NCBI GenBank assembly: GCA_039096225.1
Contig: JBBPEB010000021.1
Span: 1-64,000 of the forward strand
Length of the DNA stretch: 64,000 nucleotides
Source: Blastocystis sp. Blastoise
Taxonomy: Eukaryota; Sar; Bigyra; Opalinata; Blastocystidae
Direction: 5' to 3'
Shown: one piece after another, positions 47,883-59,606 of the stretch
Layout of the letters: every line of letters starts with the position of its first letter
Numbering within the stretch: position 1 is the stretch's first letter
Notes under the pieces: model-generated
The model's database searches: none
What the model was told of the DNA's origin: nothing
What the model saw: only the letters and a program-made list of their open reading frames with translations
Program-made: the position numbers and the translations under genes

Positions 47883-47956
47883 GCTCGCATAGCTCAGTCG
47901 GTCAGAGCACCGTGCTAATAACGCGGGGGTCGCCGGTTCGATCCCGGTTGTGAGCA
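47883..47956 (+). tRNA. tRNA-Ile (anticodon AAU)
   Basis: The acceptor stem GCTCGCA pairs with TGTGAGC (one G-T pair), followed by discriminator A. D arm GCTC/GAGC, anticodon stem CCGTG/CGCGG with loop CTAATAA (anticodon AAT at 47917-47919) and T arm GCCGG/CCGGT around TTCGATC all fold. There is no intron, and CCA is not encoded. Internal A box (TAGCTCAGTCGG) and B box (GGTTCGATCC) are present, and a TTTT stop for RNA polymerase III follows two bases after. Confidence 0.96.
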
Positions 47957-48249
47957 ATCTTTTGAATAATTTTCATTATTGTTTTTTTAAATTTTTTTCA
48001 TCAATTTAGAACATAGTTTACTCTCGAATGATGTGTGATTGGAGTCTATAAAGATAAAATATTGATATCCAAGTTGATATTCATTAATTTTGTTAAAAAT
48101 GATAAAACGAGAATGTTCATTGCTTAACCAAACTAACATAACACAGATTTATTACACCATATCAATAATCTATAGAGCATTTCTAGATTATACTAGCGTT
48201 TTAAATTGAAAGATCCTATTTTACATATATAAACACAACAAACAAATAT

Positions 48250-48860
48250 CTATTCTTCTTTCTCTTGAAGGTTGATTTCAGGTTTTTCCCATTGAACCTA
48301 GCGAAATAAAATAATATATATATATATATTAGTTTGATTATAAGAAATAAGTAATAAACATAAAAATACTTTGTTATTTAGTTGATTCCAATAGTATATA
48401 TGATATGTTTTAATATCAACACAGGACACCCAATTATCTAGATACGAGATAAATTATAATTGCAATTAAACTAGACGATAATAACAATAAAAATCAAGCT
48501 ACCTTTTTCTTTTTGAACATTTGAATTGTTTATTTTTTCAGAGTCATTTGAAACAATACTTTCTGAACTAGATTCTTCATCAGAATCATAGGAAGCATAG
48601 GAGAATAAATTGACTGAACTGTTTTTATTTGCATTTTGGGAATTGTCAATTTGAGTTGTATTTGTTTCAGCTATAATGAGTATAATATATTTAAAACAAT
48701 TTTTTTGTGATCAGTGAGTAATAAAATTTAACATATTAAATACAGTGAATAACGATTTGATTTAGAGTGTCTTGTGGGATTCCATTAGGATTAGCTAATA
48801 AGTATAGAGTTTATTTGAGATATAGGAAATACATGTAGAGAAGTGAGTTCGTTTTCCCAT
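48250..48860 (-). CDS. Small WW-domain protein with acidic Ser-rich segment
   Basis: Four exons from ATG 48858-48860 (MGKRTHFSTSNPNGIPQDTL) to TAG 48250-48252, about 120 residues. The middle exon is acidic and Ser-rich (LFSYASYDSDEESSSES). The last two exons join in phase to a WW domain: DNWVSCVDIKTYHIYYWNQL then NNKVQWEKPEI, with both tryptophans, the YYW core and the final WEKP. WW domains bind Pro-rich peptides. The order of acidic 'Y.SDEE' segment then WW recalls FNBP4/WBP4-type nuclear proteins, which is only a resemblance. Without the exon at about 48360-48440 the frame would end early, which supports this model. Confidence 0.7.
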
Positions 48861-49151
48861 TAAGAAATATTAAATTATTATTTTTTTACGTGTTAGAAAA
48901 GACTTATTGTTAGACTTGCATAATGAATAAGAAAAACAAAACGATTCTAATAACGATAGTGCGTGCGAATTAAACAGATTTTATATATTGAATGAAAGAA
49001 AAATAAAACAAAAAATAGAAATAAATGTATATAATTAGAAGAAATAGCGTATAGATTACATTTCTCTCTATATATATTTTTATTAATTCTATTTCTGTAA
49101 TATACTAATTATAGAATCTTTTTAATGCTAACAATTCTAATACTATTCTAT

Positions 49152-49483
49152 TTATTCCATAAAACAGCTATTTGGTCCAGAAGGATCAGAACGTCCATCT
49201 TTATAAGTAGGAGAAGCAGGAATAGATCTCCAGTTCATAAGACAACGTTGATAAGCTATACGACCGTTAGCTTCTTCAACATTTAATAACTCAGGATTGG
49301 TCCAAAGACGCTCAGCAGCTGCAGCAGCACGTGGCCAAATAACACGTTCAACAGCAGAGATATCAGCTTTTTCTCCCCACATACATACTTCTCCTCCTAA
49401 AACCATCTTTAATTGTTCAGGATCAGTTATACCCTCAATACTATATAGATATCAATTATATTAATTAGTTTAATATATGCATA

Positions 49484-49523
<40 letters not shown>

Positions 49524-50425
49524 CCTATATATAAAGTTAGCGTTATAGATGAGCTCCCAATGTTCCCATAATTGAGGTAAATACCATTGATAATAATTAC
49601 TGAATATACCTCTATAACCACTCTCGACCACCTTCTTCATATGCTGTTTATTACCTAACCATAACTATATATAATATTATAGTATATACTAATAATAATA
49701 ATAATATAATATATAATAATAATAATATAATAATAATATAATATATATATATATACTTCAATAATGCTATCTTTAGGTACGTTAAGTCCACTATTATATA
49801 CTTCTTCCCAATATACAGCTTGACGGCTGTATTTCTTAACTATTTCATATACCTATAGAATTATATATATATTAATACTTATAAATATCGAATAATAAAA
49901 TGGACATATAAAAAAGTATATGATGAATAATAGTATATATATACTCTATTAACAAAATAACTATAGGTATCTTTAATAGTATATCCTTTTTCCTTCATCC
50001 AATCAGCAATTTCAGGAGTATTCTTCCAACAACCAGTATCAACTTATATATATGTAATAATAATAATATATATATAAATATAAATATATAAAAATATATA
50101 TAAATATATATGTAATAATAATATATATATATATACTTCATCACCACCAATATGGAAATAAGCCTCAGGGAAACGATCCACAATATAATAATAAATATAA
50201 TAAATATAATAAATATAATAATAAATATATAACGATAATAAATATAATAAATATAATGATAATGATATACCAATAGATTTAATAATTAATTCAATAACTT
50301 CAAAAGTATGTTCATTTGTAGGATTCAGAGGAGTTAAGCAAGTTTCAGAAGGGCATATACTAGGATCTGATTTACACCAAATAGCAGCATGTCCAGGAAC
50401 ATCGATTTCGGGAAGTACACGAATA

Positions 50426-50465
<40 letters not shown>

Positions 50466-50711
50466 TATTAATAGAGTTCTATATACCTCTTTGACGAGCA
50501 TATTCAACAACTTCTTCAGTATCTTCCTATATATATATTAATAATAATAATAAAAATATATATGTATATATATACAAGTGAATAACGTTCATAAGCAGAG
50601 AAAGAAGAAGGGAACATATCAATACCCTCTATTTCCATAGGGAATGATTGTTCATCAGATATATGCCAATGGAGAACGTTTAGTTTATAATAAGACATAT
50701 TATCAATAAGC

Positions 50712-50756
<45 letters not shown>

Positions 50757-51022
50757 GAATACATATATACAGATTTAATGCCTTTTACAGGAAGGAAATG
50801 ACGGGACGAATCAATCATAACACCACGGAAAGAGAAGAAAGGTTTATCTTGAATACTCCAAGGGGCATGTTTAATAACATACTGATGTTCTGATGGCTTA
50901 TATTGTACCAACTGAGATAACGTATGTAAAGCATGATAATAACCATAAATGCATTGAGAATGAATAGTAATAACATCAGAATCTTCAGGAATTTCGAGAG
51001 AATAAGATTCATCAACATCTTG

Positions 51023-51107
<85 letters not shown>

Positions 51108-51651
51108 TAATATTAAAAAAAAAAGAAAAGAATAATAATAAATAATAGTATACTTGAAGAGGACACTTAGCATCAACAATTTCAGCAGATATATAATGAA
51201 TAAGATATTTCTTATCACTAGCAGAATGAACATAAAGTAACTCTTTAAATCTTTCAAAAGCTTTTTCACCGTCTTCAGATTCAATATTTATTTTTAATTC
51301 AATATTTTTCATATCTATAGTAATGGTACTGTTACCATTCTTATAGTTATTAGGTTTAGGCCAAAGAGTCAATTCCGGTTCAACACCAGTTGGAACATAA
51401 ATGGAAGATAATAAGTAAAGATCAACAGCAGGTTCATTAGTTAAACTACCACCAGCTTTCTTAAGCCAACCATGAGTATTGAAACCAATACAATCAGTAG
51501 TTTCATCACAAGTCTTCATCATATCTTCTACAGTAGTAAAGTCAACATGTTTTACATCATGACCAGTCCAATCTTTAGTCTTATACACTTTATAGTCTCT
51601 AGCAAATACACAAACGAGCAATAACGCGAAAACAACAACACTTGTCTTCAT
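49152..51651 (-). CDS. Beta-N-acetylhexosaminidase (GH20), secreted or lysosomal
   Basis: About 10 exons from ATG 51649-51651 (signal peptide MKTSVVVFALLLVCVFA) to TAA 49152-49154. After the signal comes a segment of about 60 residues (KDWTGHDVKHVDFTTVEDMM, then TCDETTDCIGFNTHGWLK) like a PAN/apple domain, which GH20 enzymes usually lack. Then come the GH20 N-terminal domain (KAFERFKELLYVH) and the TIM barrel: KPFFSFRGVMIDSSRHFLPV, YYKLNVLHWHISDEQSFPME, IRVLPEIDVPGHA, catalytic Asp-Glu in YFHIGGDEV, GGEVCMWGEKADI and WPRAAAAAERLW. It removes terminal GlcNAc/GalNAc from glycans or chitin oligomers by substrate-assisted catalysis. All key residues seen are intact. Introns are TA- and AAT-rich. 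Confidence 0.95.
51024..51104. repeat. (TA)n in hexosaminidase intron
   Basis: About 40 TA copies lie in the first intron of the hexosaminidase gene, between ...AKCPLQ and QDVDESYS. The minus-strand intron starts GTATACTATT and ends ATATATAG. Confidence 0.9.
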
Positions 51652-52147
51652 TTTTTTTTTTGTACTTGAAAAAATACAATTTAACAAAAGAAAAATAGTT
51701 TGGAATCTTAATTCACAGTTGGAATATGGTTAGCAAACGAGCTGAAATGACACAATCCTAGTCATTGGGATTTTTGAGAATATCCAATCAGTTACTACAA
51801 AGAATTATTTATGTTTTTCTTTTTTATTAGTGTTTCTGAATGTGAAAATCATTGGAGAAATGATAGTGTCTGTATTGAGTGGTTCTATAGATACTATTCT
51901 TCTTCTATAGAAAAAAATTGAATTCTTTTGAAAAAAAAAAGAATAGAAATTAGATTCATAACTTGAAAATTATGAAATAAATATGAATGTAGTTGTTGAC
52001 ATGATAGATGGTGTGGTGTATCAAATAATTCTTTTCTAAAATAAACGCACAAATAAAAAAAAATATAATTGCAATAATAGGGTTAAAAAAACTATAAATA
52101 AACATGTGCAAATGTTTTCATTTTCTCTTTTTGATTCATCATATTAT
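51652..52147. other. Intergenic region between same-strand genes
   Basis: About 500 bases that should hold the hexosaminidase promoter and the 3' end of eIF2D. Mixed AT-rich sequence; nothing specific was seen. Confidence 0.55.
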
Positions 52148-53609
52148 TTACTTCTTTTTCATAGAAAATAAATGAGAAGGAACTCCAAATTGTTTAACAA
52201 GAAGTTCTTTTGCTTCTTGAATAACATCTCCTTGAATCTGTACAATAACTTCATTATTTGGTCCTTCTTGAATAGAAGAACTATATAAACATATCTTGTT
52301 ATAAAGAAAACAATAAAAAGTAGTTGTTTTATTCTTTTATTCTAGATATTCATATAAAAATAAATAATAAATATATGTATATATATACCTAGCAGCTCCT
52401 TTCTTAGCAATAGCTTTAGCAAATACATTAATATCAATATCATATTCTTTTAAATTAAACACTCGAGTCACACTTTTACGTATTCCCTATATATATATAT
52501 GTTATATAATTATAATAATTCTTAATATATATAATGAAAAAAAAAACATGTATAAAAAAAAATAAAATAAAATTAAAATATATATACTTTAATTTTTCCA
52601 TAGAAAAATTCAATAGGAACAATTTTTCCTTTTTTCATGATTGCTACATTATTTCCCGCGGTTTTCACGGCTCTATAAGGAATAAGTCTAGTTTCTAATT
52701 GTATAGCTAATTCTTTCCTAGTAGTATTTTCAGGATAAATTGAAGGAGCAGTTGGAGTACCAAAATATAATGATTGAATTAAACTTGCAGAAAGTCTCTA
52801 TATATATATATATAGGTATATAGAAAGATTATTATAAGTTATATTATATAAATAGAATAAATATATTTAAAGTATATATTATTTATATATAGATATATAC
52901 ATACAACTTTACTTTTATCTGTTTCTAAAATCAAATTATTTTTGACCAAATAATCACTTAAAACACTTTTAGCTTCTTGCATAGTATATCTATTTATTAT
53001 TATATATATATATATATATTATTATATATATATATATATTATTATTATATATATATATATATATTATTATATATATATATATATTATTATTATAAAACAA
53101 TTATATATATATATATATATATATACAGTTCATCTGAATTATGATCCATAGAATTAAATAGAGAATAAAGTGATTTCGGTATTTTATAACGTGTTTCTAT
53201 TTCTATAGAAACATCTGCATTTGTGTCTTTTTGTGTTTCTTTAGACTGAGTTTTTATTGGCTTCTGAATATGTGTTTGCTTATATTCTACAAAAATAGGA
53301 TCTTCAAAATTGATATTTGTTATAACCTATATATATATATTATATATATATATATAATATACTTGTTGTGATCCTTCTTTGACTTTTATATATCCCTCTT
53401 TTGCCATTTTCGAAAAGAACTTCGATTGCTTCTTATAGGATGTTTCTTTTATATTCACATCTATATAGTGTAATAAATAATAATATTCATAATATATAAA
53501 GAATAAGAATAATATAAATTTGTTTTTTTATGTATATATACTTATATATTTAGAATAGAATGAAGAAGACTGAATAGGAATATCTTCAATTGTTAATTCA
53601 TTAATACCC

Positions 53610-53647
<38 letters not shown>

Positions 53648-53663
53648 TAAATAATAAATATAA

Positions 53664-53728
<65 letters not shown>

Positions 53729-54392
53729 TATACGGCAACGAATTCTTGGAATAGTATTCCATCAAAGTGTTCTTGAAGCACTTTTGGATCAATAGACTGT
53801 TCTTCTTCCTTATCACTTTCTTCATTATTATTATCATCATTATTATTATTATCATTATTATTATCATCATTATTATTATTATCATTATTATTATTATCAT
53901 TATCATTATTATCACTATTATTATCATTATTTCCTTCAATATCATCCTCATCACTAAATAACGCGTCACCCAAATCGATTTCATTATAATTATCTATAAC
54001 TACAGATTGATTTTCATTCACATGCTTATCAGGAATTGTATTCTCATCAGGATTCGATAGAATATTCTTATTATCCTCTTCATTGTCTAGATTATTATAA
54101 GCATATACATTATTAAAATAATAATAGTACTCATATTACTTAGCAAAAACATATATATATATATTTATATACGAATAGTATCACAAGATTCTATATTCGT
54201 TACATCACCTTTATTTTCAACTGAATTATTTTCAGTCATTATTTCAGCAGATACTTCAGAATTCTCTTCAGTATTTTCTTGTTCATTTTCAGCCATGCTT
54301 AATCTTGCTAATTCCATTAATCGTTTCATTTCAGACTCTAAAGGTTGAACTGAAGTCAACTGAAAACCCTCATTCGGGTGAATCTATAGATA

Positions 54393-54423
<31 letters not shown>

Positions 54424-54910
54424 TATAATAATATAATAATAATAGAGTCGATAGGTTGAAGAATATAAAAATAATAAAAAAATATAAATTAATATGATAA
54501 TAATAAAATAAAATAATTATAAATAATTATAAAATATGAAAAACACAAAATAAACATAATCAATATAATAAATAAAATAATAACCATAATAATAAACACA
54601 AAATAAAACAATAACCATAATAATAAACATACTCCTTTAAATTGTTTCCATAAGCAATCACCATATACTTGTTGAACAGTAATAATTTTACCAGACTATA
54701 TATAAATATATATACTAGTACTAGTATTAATTATATATATATATATTACTTTATTATTAATATTTTCTATAAATGAATTTGTACAGCAATAGCCTACAGC
54801 AAAAGGTACTGGATTGCCATATATAGAAATAGAACAAGGTGTTTTTTGTAAAATAGGAAGATATCGATCTTCAACTACATACTAAAATTATATATCAATG
54901 AATATATATG

Positions 54911-54947
<37 letters not shown>

Positions 54948-55425
54948 GAGTAAGAACTCCAGGTGCCATAAGATCTGCTCCACGGATAATAACTTTACTT
55001 ACTTCCGGATATACAACCACATTTAATACTAAATAAGGAACCTTCCACAATGCAAAAACTATAATAAAATCAAAATTAAAAACTTGTATGTCAATATATA
55101 AAAAAGAGATCATTTACTTGTAGGATAGATTCTTTCATCAGATGTTTGAATAAAATAAGGTAATCCATCTTCTAGAATATAAAGATTCACTTTATTTCTT
55201 AATTTTACCTCTTCTAAAGTACTCTATAACATAAATGATATATCATATGGGTATTAACAATAATTATTTTATTCAACATACTTTTGAAGAAGCAAAAAGA
55301 GTTTTATCAGCATTCTCATCGTATCCACGAAGACTTAATGATAATTTAGATCGAAAAGTTTTGATTTCTTTTTTACGAAGTAATGTCTTTGTTGAAATAT
55401 CGATATCTGAATCACGTTTAAACAT
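52148..55425 (-). CDS. EIF2D: Translation initiation factor eIF2D (ligatin)
   Basis: The start ATG is at 55423-55425 (MFKRDSDIDISTKTLLRKKE) and the stop TAA at 52148-52150, with about 13 exons. Domains follow eIF2D: an N-terminal DUF1947-like part (KVNLYILEDGLPYFIQTSDE, RIYPT), then PUA with the hallmark VSKVIIRGADLMAPGVLTP and PFAVGY. A linker carries Asn/Asp repeats (NNDNNSDNND), followed by a winged-helix/SWIB part (FFSKMAKEGYIKVKEG, SLYSLFNSMDHNS). The C-terminal SUI1 domain reads GIRKSVTRVFNLKEYDID, VFAKAIAKKGAAR, EVIVQIQGD and LLVKQFGVPSHLF. eIF2D delivers tRNA to the 40S subunit and recycles 40S complexes. It diverges from the TMEM208-like gene. Introns hold TA and AAT tracts (for example 53610-53728). 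Confidence 0.9.
53610..53728. repeat. (AAT)n tract in eIF2D intron
   Basis: About 35 AAT copies with short TAAATAAATATAAA interruptions lie in the intron following the exon IDPKVLQEHFDGILFQEFVA. The adjoining exon also carries an AAT/GAT coding repeat at about 53825-53930. Confidence 0.9.
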
Positions 55426-55589
55426 AGTTTATCTTGTTTTTATGCAATAAAAACGCTATATTGAACACAATATTATTTTTCTAGGGAATTTTCAATTTTT
55501 TCTGCGATTCATGATAAACTTTCAATGTTAATTTCTTTTGATAAACTTGTTTTTAATATATTCTTCTTGTTGTAATTTCGTTAAATAAA
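55426..55589. promoter_or_regulatory. Compact bidirectional promoter (eIF2D / TMEM208-like)
   Basis: 164 bases separate the divergent start codons of eIF2D (minus) and the TMEM208-like gene (plus). It is AT-rich, with no identifiable factor site. Confidence 0.5.
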
Positions 55590-56722
55590 ATGGTATTTTA
55601 ATAATGACATTCGATAAGTCTACTATGCTAATATAGGCAAATCAAGCTTCTAAGAAACGTGAACAAACTAATGCTAGTTTTAACAAAGCTATTTCTGGTG
55701 TTTTCATTTTTGTAATTGTATATTTTTTATATTCATCATATATTGAATCATATTCATCATATATTGAATCATATTTATCATATTTTTTTAATATTCATCA
55801 TATATTGAATCATATTTATCCTGTTTTGAATCATATTCATATATATTGAATCATATTTATCCTGTTTTGAATCATATTCATCCTGTTTTGAATCATATTT
55901 TTCATATACTTCACTTTATTACTTCTTCTTATGTTTTGTTTGTCTACATTTATTGCTTATGAATAGTGTTGGTTCCTCCTTGTAAAATATGTATTCATAA
56001 GATCCTTCCCTATTTCCAAATGGTCTTGGTTCTGGTTTGCTTTTCAATTACTTATTCAATATGGTTGTTATCAATGGTTAGCTATGTGCATGGAAACAAC
56101 TCCTTGGAATGAAGCTATAAAAGGGTAAGATATCAATAAATATTATTATTATTATCATAATATTGTTTTTTATTTATAAATATATATATTTTTCTATATA
56201 TAGATATTCCTTCGATATATATGGTTTATCTGTTCTTATTTCCATTTTCTCTCCTTTCTCCAATAAATGGATCTATTGCTATTTAATTGTAATTATATAT
56301 TATCATTATTATACTTATTTTATTATTTTATATGATAATACATATTCTTTTTATCATTAATACAATATAATAATAAGAATATTATACGTGTATTATTCTA
56401 TTTAAATTGCTACTATTGATATCCTATATATAATAATAGATTATATTTGCTGTTCTATATATTGGTGGTAAGAAGGTTGTCGATTGGGTTTTTACTCCTA
56501 ATGCTGCGGAAGTATATATATATAGTTATACATATACATATTATAATATACTAAAAAATATTTAAAAATACACTATTTATTTGTATATTATTTTGCTACT
56601 CTTTTCTATAACTATATATATAGATTGAGCAAGAACAAAGTGAAAATGATCCTAAACTTCAAAAGAAGTTAAGAAAACAAGAATTAAAAGAAAAAAGAGG
56701 AACTATTCGTTATAGACAGTAA
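55590..56722 (+). CDS. TMEM208/SND2-like ER membrane protein
   Basis: Six exons, with the start ATG at 55590-55592 followed directly by a GTATTT intron. The N-terminus is MANQASKKREQTNASFNKAI. Membrane segments follow: ISGVFIFCWFLLVKYVF, WSWFWFAFQLLIQYGCYQWL, YGLSVLISIFSPFSNKW and CYLIIIFAVLYIG. The middle reads ETTPWNEAIKG, the next part DWVFTPNAAE, and the C-terminus is short and basic (KKLRKQELKEKRGTIRYRQ). This layout matches TMEM208 (yeast Snd2), which helps target membrane proteins to the ER. Length (about 170 residues) fits. The identity rests on layout and scattered residues rather than a signature motif. The second intron carries a minisatellite. Confidence 0.7.
55731..55901. repeat. 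Minisatellite of ~20-base units in intron
   Basis: Imperfect copies of ATTCATCATATATTGAATC and ATTTATCCTGTTTTGAATC alternate about eight times in the second intron of the TMEM208-like gene. Two unit types share the end TTGAATCAT. Confidence 0.85.
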
Positions 56723-58000
56723 ACTAAATATATTTTTTATTTTTTGTAAAACTGATAAAATGAAAAACTTTTTGTATATTTTAAAAATAGTTTCCTTATT
56801 TCATTTATAAATATTTGTTTACAAATGTACATTGTGGTTTGCTTATTTTGATTCGATACATAGTTTTATTTGAAATGATTATTTCTTTTTTTTTTATAAC
56901 TATCTTCATTTAATCAAAACACATTTTTTTATATTATGAACAATTGGATTTCCATAATCTCTCTATATTCATATTCTTGATTCCACTCTTCATTTTATAA
57001 TAATTTTAAATGCTTGCTTATAAATCCAAACTAGCTTTTTGTGGATATATCACTATGAGGCACTTTTTAATTTTTAAAGCTTCTTGATTGGCTAATTTTC
57101 GTTCAGAACTTATTCAGCCAATAAAATTTGAATAAAAAAAAGACTTAGGCAAAAAAATGAAAATTTTCACAAAATTTATAAGTCGACTGTTGATTTAGAC
57201 ACAAAGACCCTGTTAGACAAATTTTATTAAAGAATTAACATTATTTTTTTATATCAGTGGGTCACACAATATCAAAAACGTTTTTATTTATTTTAAAGTC
57301 GCAATTCCGACAAATATTGGGGTCAATATTTTAAAACCTTTTGTTGCTCTGTTTAAAGTTTAGACCCTCTTGGAGTCATAAATGTAATTAAAAGTCAATC
57401 AGCTGACCTCTATGGGACAAAACCAAAATTCAGCCAAAAAGTCAAAAAATTATATTTTTTTTACACTGAAAAATTGAACCGAGCCTATTTGTTCCATGGG
57501 CAATCAGACCAGAGTTTTGAATTTTTAAAATATTTACGGGAATATTTTTATTGTTTAAAAGTGAGTCTATTTATATTTTATTATATATCAGACGACATAA
57601 GAGTTTTAAAAGACTTTTTTCATTTTATTCTATCATGACTTAAAGTTCCGCATACAAAGAGTATGTCAAAGCTTATAAAAAAACTACTTTTCCTCAGAAT
57701 CAAATTAAAGTCTTTTAAAAAGTTGTTTTCAGAGTTAATTATGTATTATAAAAACGTTTCAAGTTATAATCAATAGTTTTTAGAACAGAATATAAACAGA
57801 TCAGAGAGTCAACAAAAATGAGTATTTTTTTAAAACCTGAAAGTAGTGGGATACAATAATGTTGTGTCAATAGTGTAATATATAATTGTTAAAACTTGTT
57901 ATTTTAGTATTGAGTCATAAAAATTTAAAAAAATTTAAAAATGAATTTTTATGAAAATTTTTAGTATTTGACTAAAAAATTGACTTTAAATATGAATTTA
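56723..58000. other. Gene-free region with mixed composition
   Basis: 1.3 kb without long TA or ATT repeats and slightly richer in GC than the flanks. It includes scattered GTCGACTG, GGGGTCAAT and GACCCTCTTGGAGTC blocks. No coding frame or repeat family could be recognised; it could be an old degraded element. Confidence 0.45.
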
Positions 58001-58019
58001 TCTTTATTTTTAATTTGTT

Positions 58020-58547
58020 GTATACAAGCAGATCTAGTGACTGCTATGCATATCTTAGGTGTTTTCTATACAGGTATATATTATATCATAATTTATTTAT
58101 TGAATATTTCCTATTTTTTTATCTGATTCTTTTAGGTTCTTCATTCTGGCTTCCCGTATGCGTTCAAACAGTCTCTTCAGTCACTATTAGAAGTGTTTGT
58201 CAAAAAGAATTGTTGCTATTTATCTATTTGGTAAGGTATATTTTTCCATTTCTTTTTATTTTTTTTTTAGGTTCTTTTCGGTTCTACTAACTCAAAACAC
58301 TGTCAAACAACAACCAAATATGTTATCAAAAGTATATAAATATCATATATATTTTTTTTCGTTTGCATTAACATTTTTCTTTTTTTTTATTTTCCTATAT
58401 TAAATATTTATTTAATTTTTATTTATTTTAATATTATATTATTTTATGCTAATCTTATTATATTATATATAGAATATGAATTTTTCTTTCCCATTTACAA
58501 ATCCGATTGTTGGTTAATATTCTTTCAAATTAAATGGTATGTCTATA

Positions 58548-58632
<85 letters not shown>

Positions 58633-58867
58633 GAGAGAGAGAGATGATCAAGATAAATTAGCTGGTTATTTAACACATTATCTTTAGATATTAAAAGAAG
58701 TATATATATTTATTATATAATATATATATATATATATATTTATATAATATATATATATAGGTAAGGATTTAGATAATTTGGTGGATGACCATATATCGGA
58801 TGAAATATATATTAAGATGCTACAGAGGTGGAAAAGAGATATATATATATTAGCCAATATATGTCAT

Positions 58868-58916
<49 letters not shown>

Positions 58917-59571
58917 CATTCTTTTTTAATATTTATAATATCTAATTATTATTATTATTATATAGATTCTGCATCTATACAAATGATAATAGAAATTTAT
59001 TTTTCTTTATTAACTCCATCTTTTTCAAATCCTTATATTATACAGCAATTATTTACCTCTACGTTACTTGATGCTTTCTATATATTAACTCCTTTCTATA
59101 AACCAGAAGTAATGCATAAATTATTCTTAGAAAAGAAAATTAATATTAATGGTATTAATATGAATAGTATTAATACTAATAATCATAATCATAATAATAA
59201 TAATAATAATATGCCTTTTATATCTTCTATAAATAATAATAATAATATAACAGCTAATAAATTATTAGGCCATTCTTATCTTCATCAATACATGTATCTA
59301 CTCCTTCTACTCATATAGGTACATCTACATATATACCTCCATCTTTATCAACAACTCCACCTTCTTCTATTCCTCGTTCTCTCTCAAATTTACAATATAA
59401 TAGTCAACACCACCTGATGAAACAAAACTCAAATAGTAGTTATCATGAAAATAATGATTGTGTTTCGTCACTTATTTTAGATAGTTCTATATCGAATTCG
59501 GCTACCCCTCCTCCTATATCATATAATATATTAATCAATAGTAATAAATTATATATTGATACTACTACTAC

Positions 59572-59606
<35 letters not shown>

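Noticed and set aside
47880-47956. tRNA fragment or mitochondrial insertion
   Set aside because: The gene folds fully, has A and B boxes and a T-run terminator, so it reads as a functional nuclear tRNA-Ile.
53767-53961. Open frames of poly-Ile, poly-Tyr, poly-Asn or poly-Leu over microsatellites (also at 6953, 14079, 27476, 31579, 40336)
   Set aside because: Trinucleotide repeats are open in several frames at once; these lie in introns or antisense to real exons.
55235-55450. 71-codon plus-strand frame upstream of the TMEM208-like gene
   Set aside because: It is antisense to the first exons of eIF2D, which are clearly coding on the minus strand.
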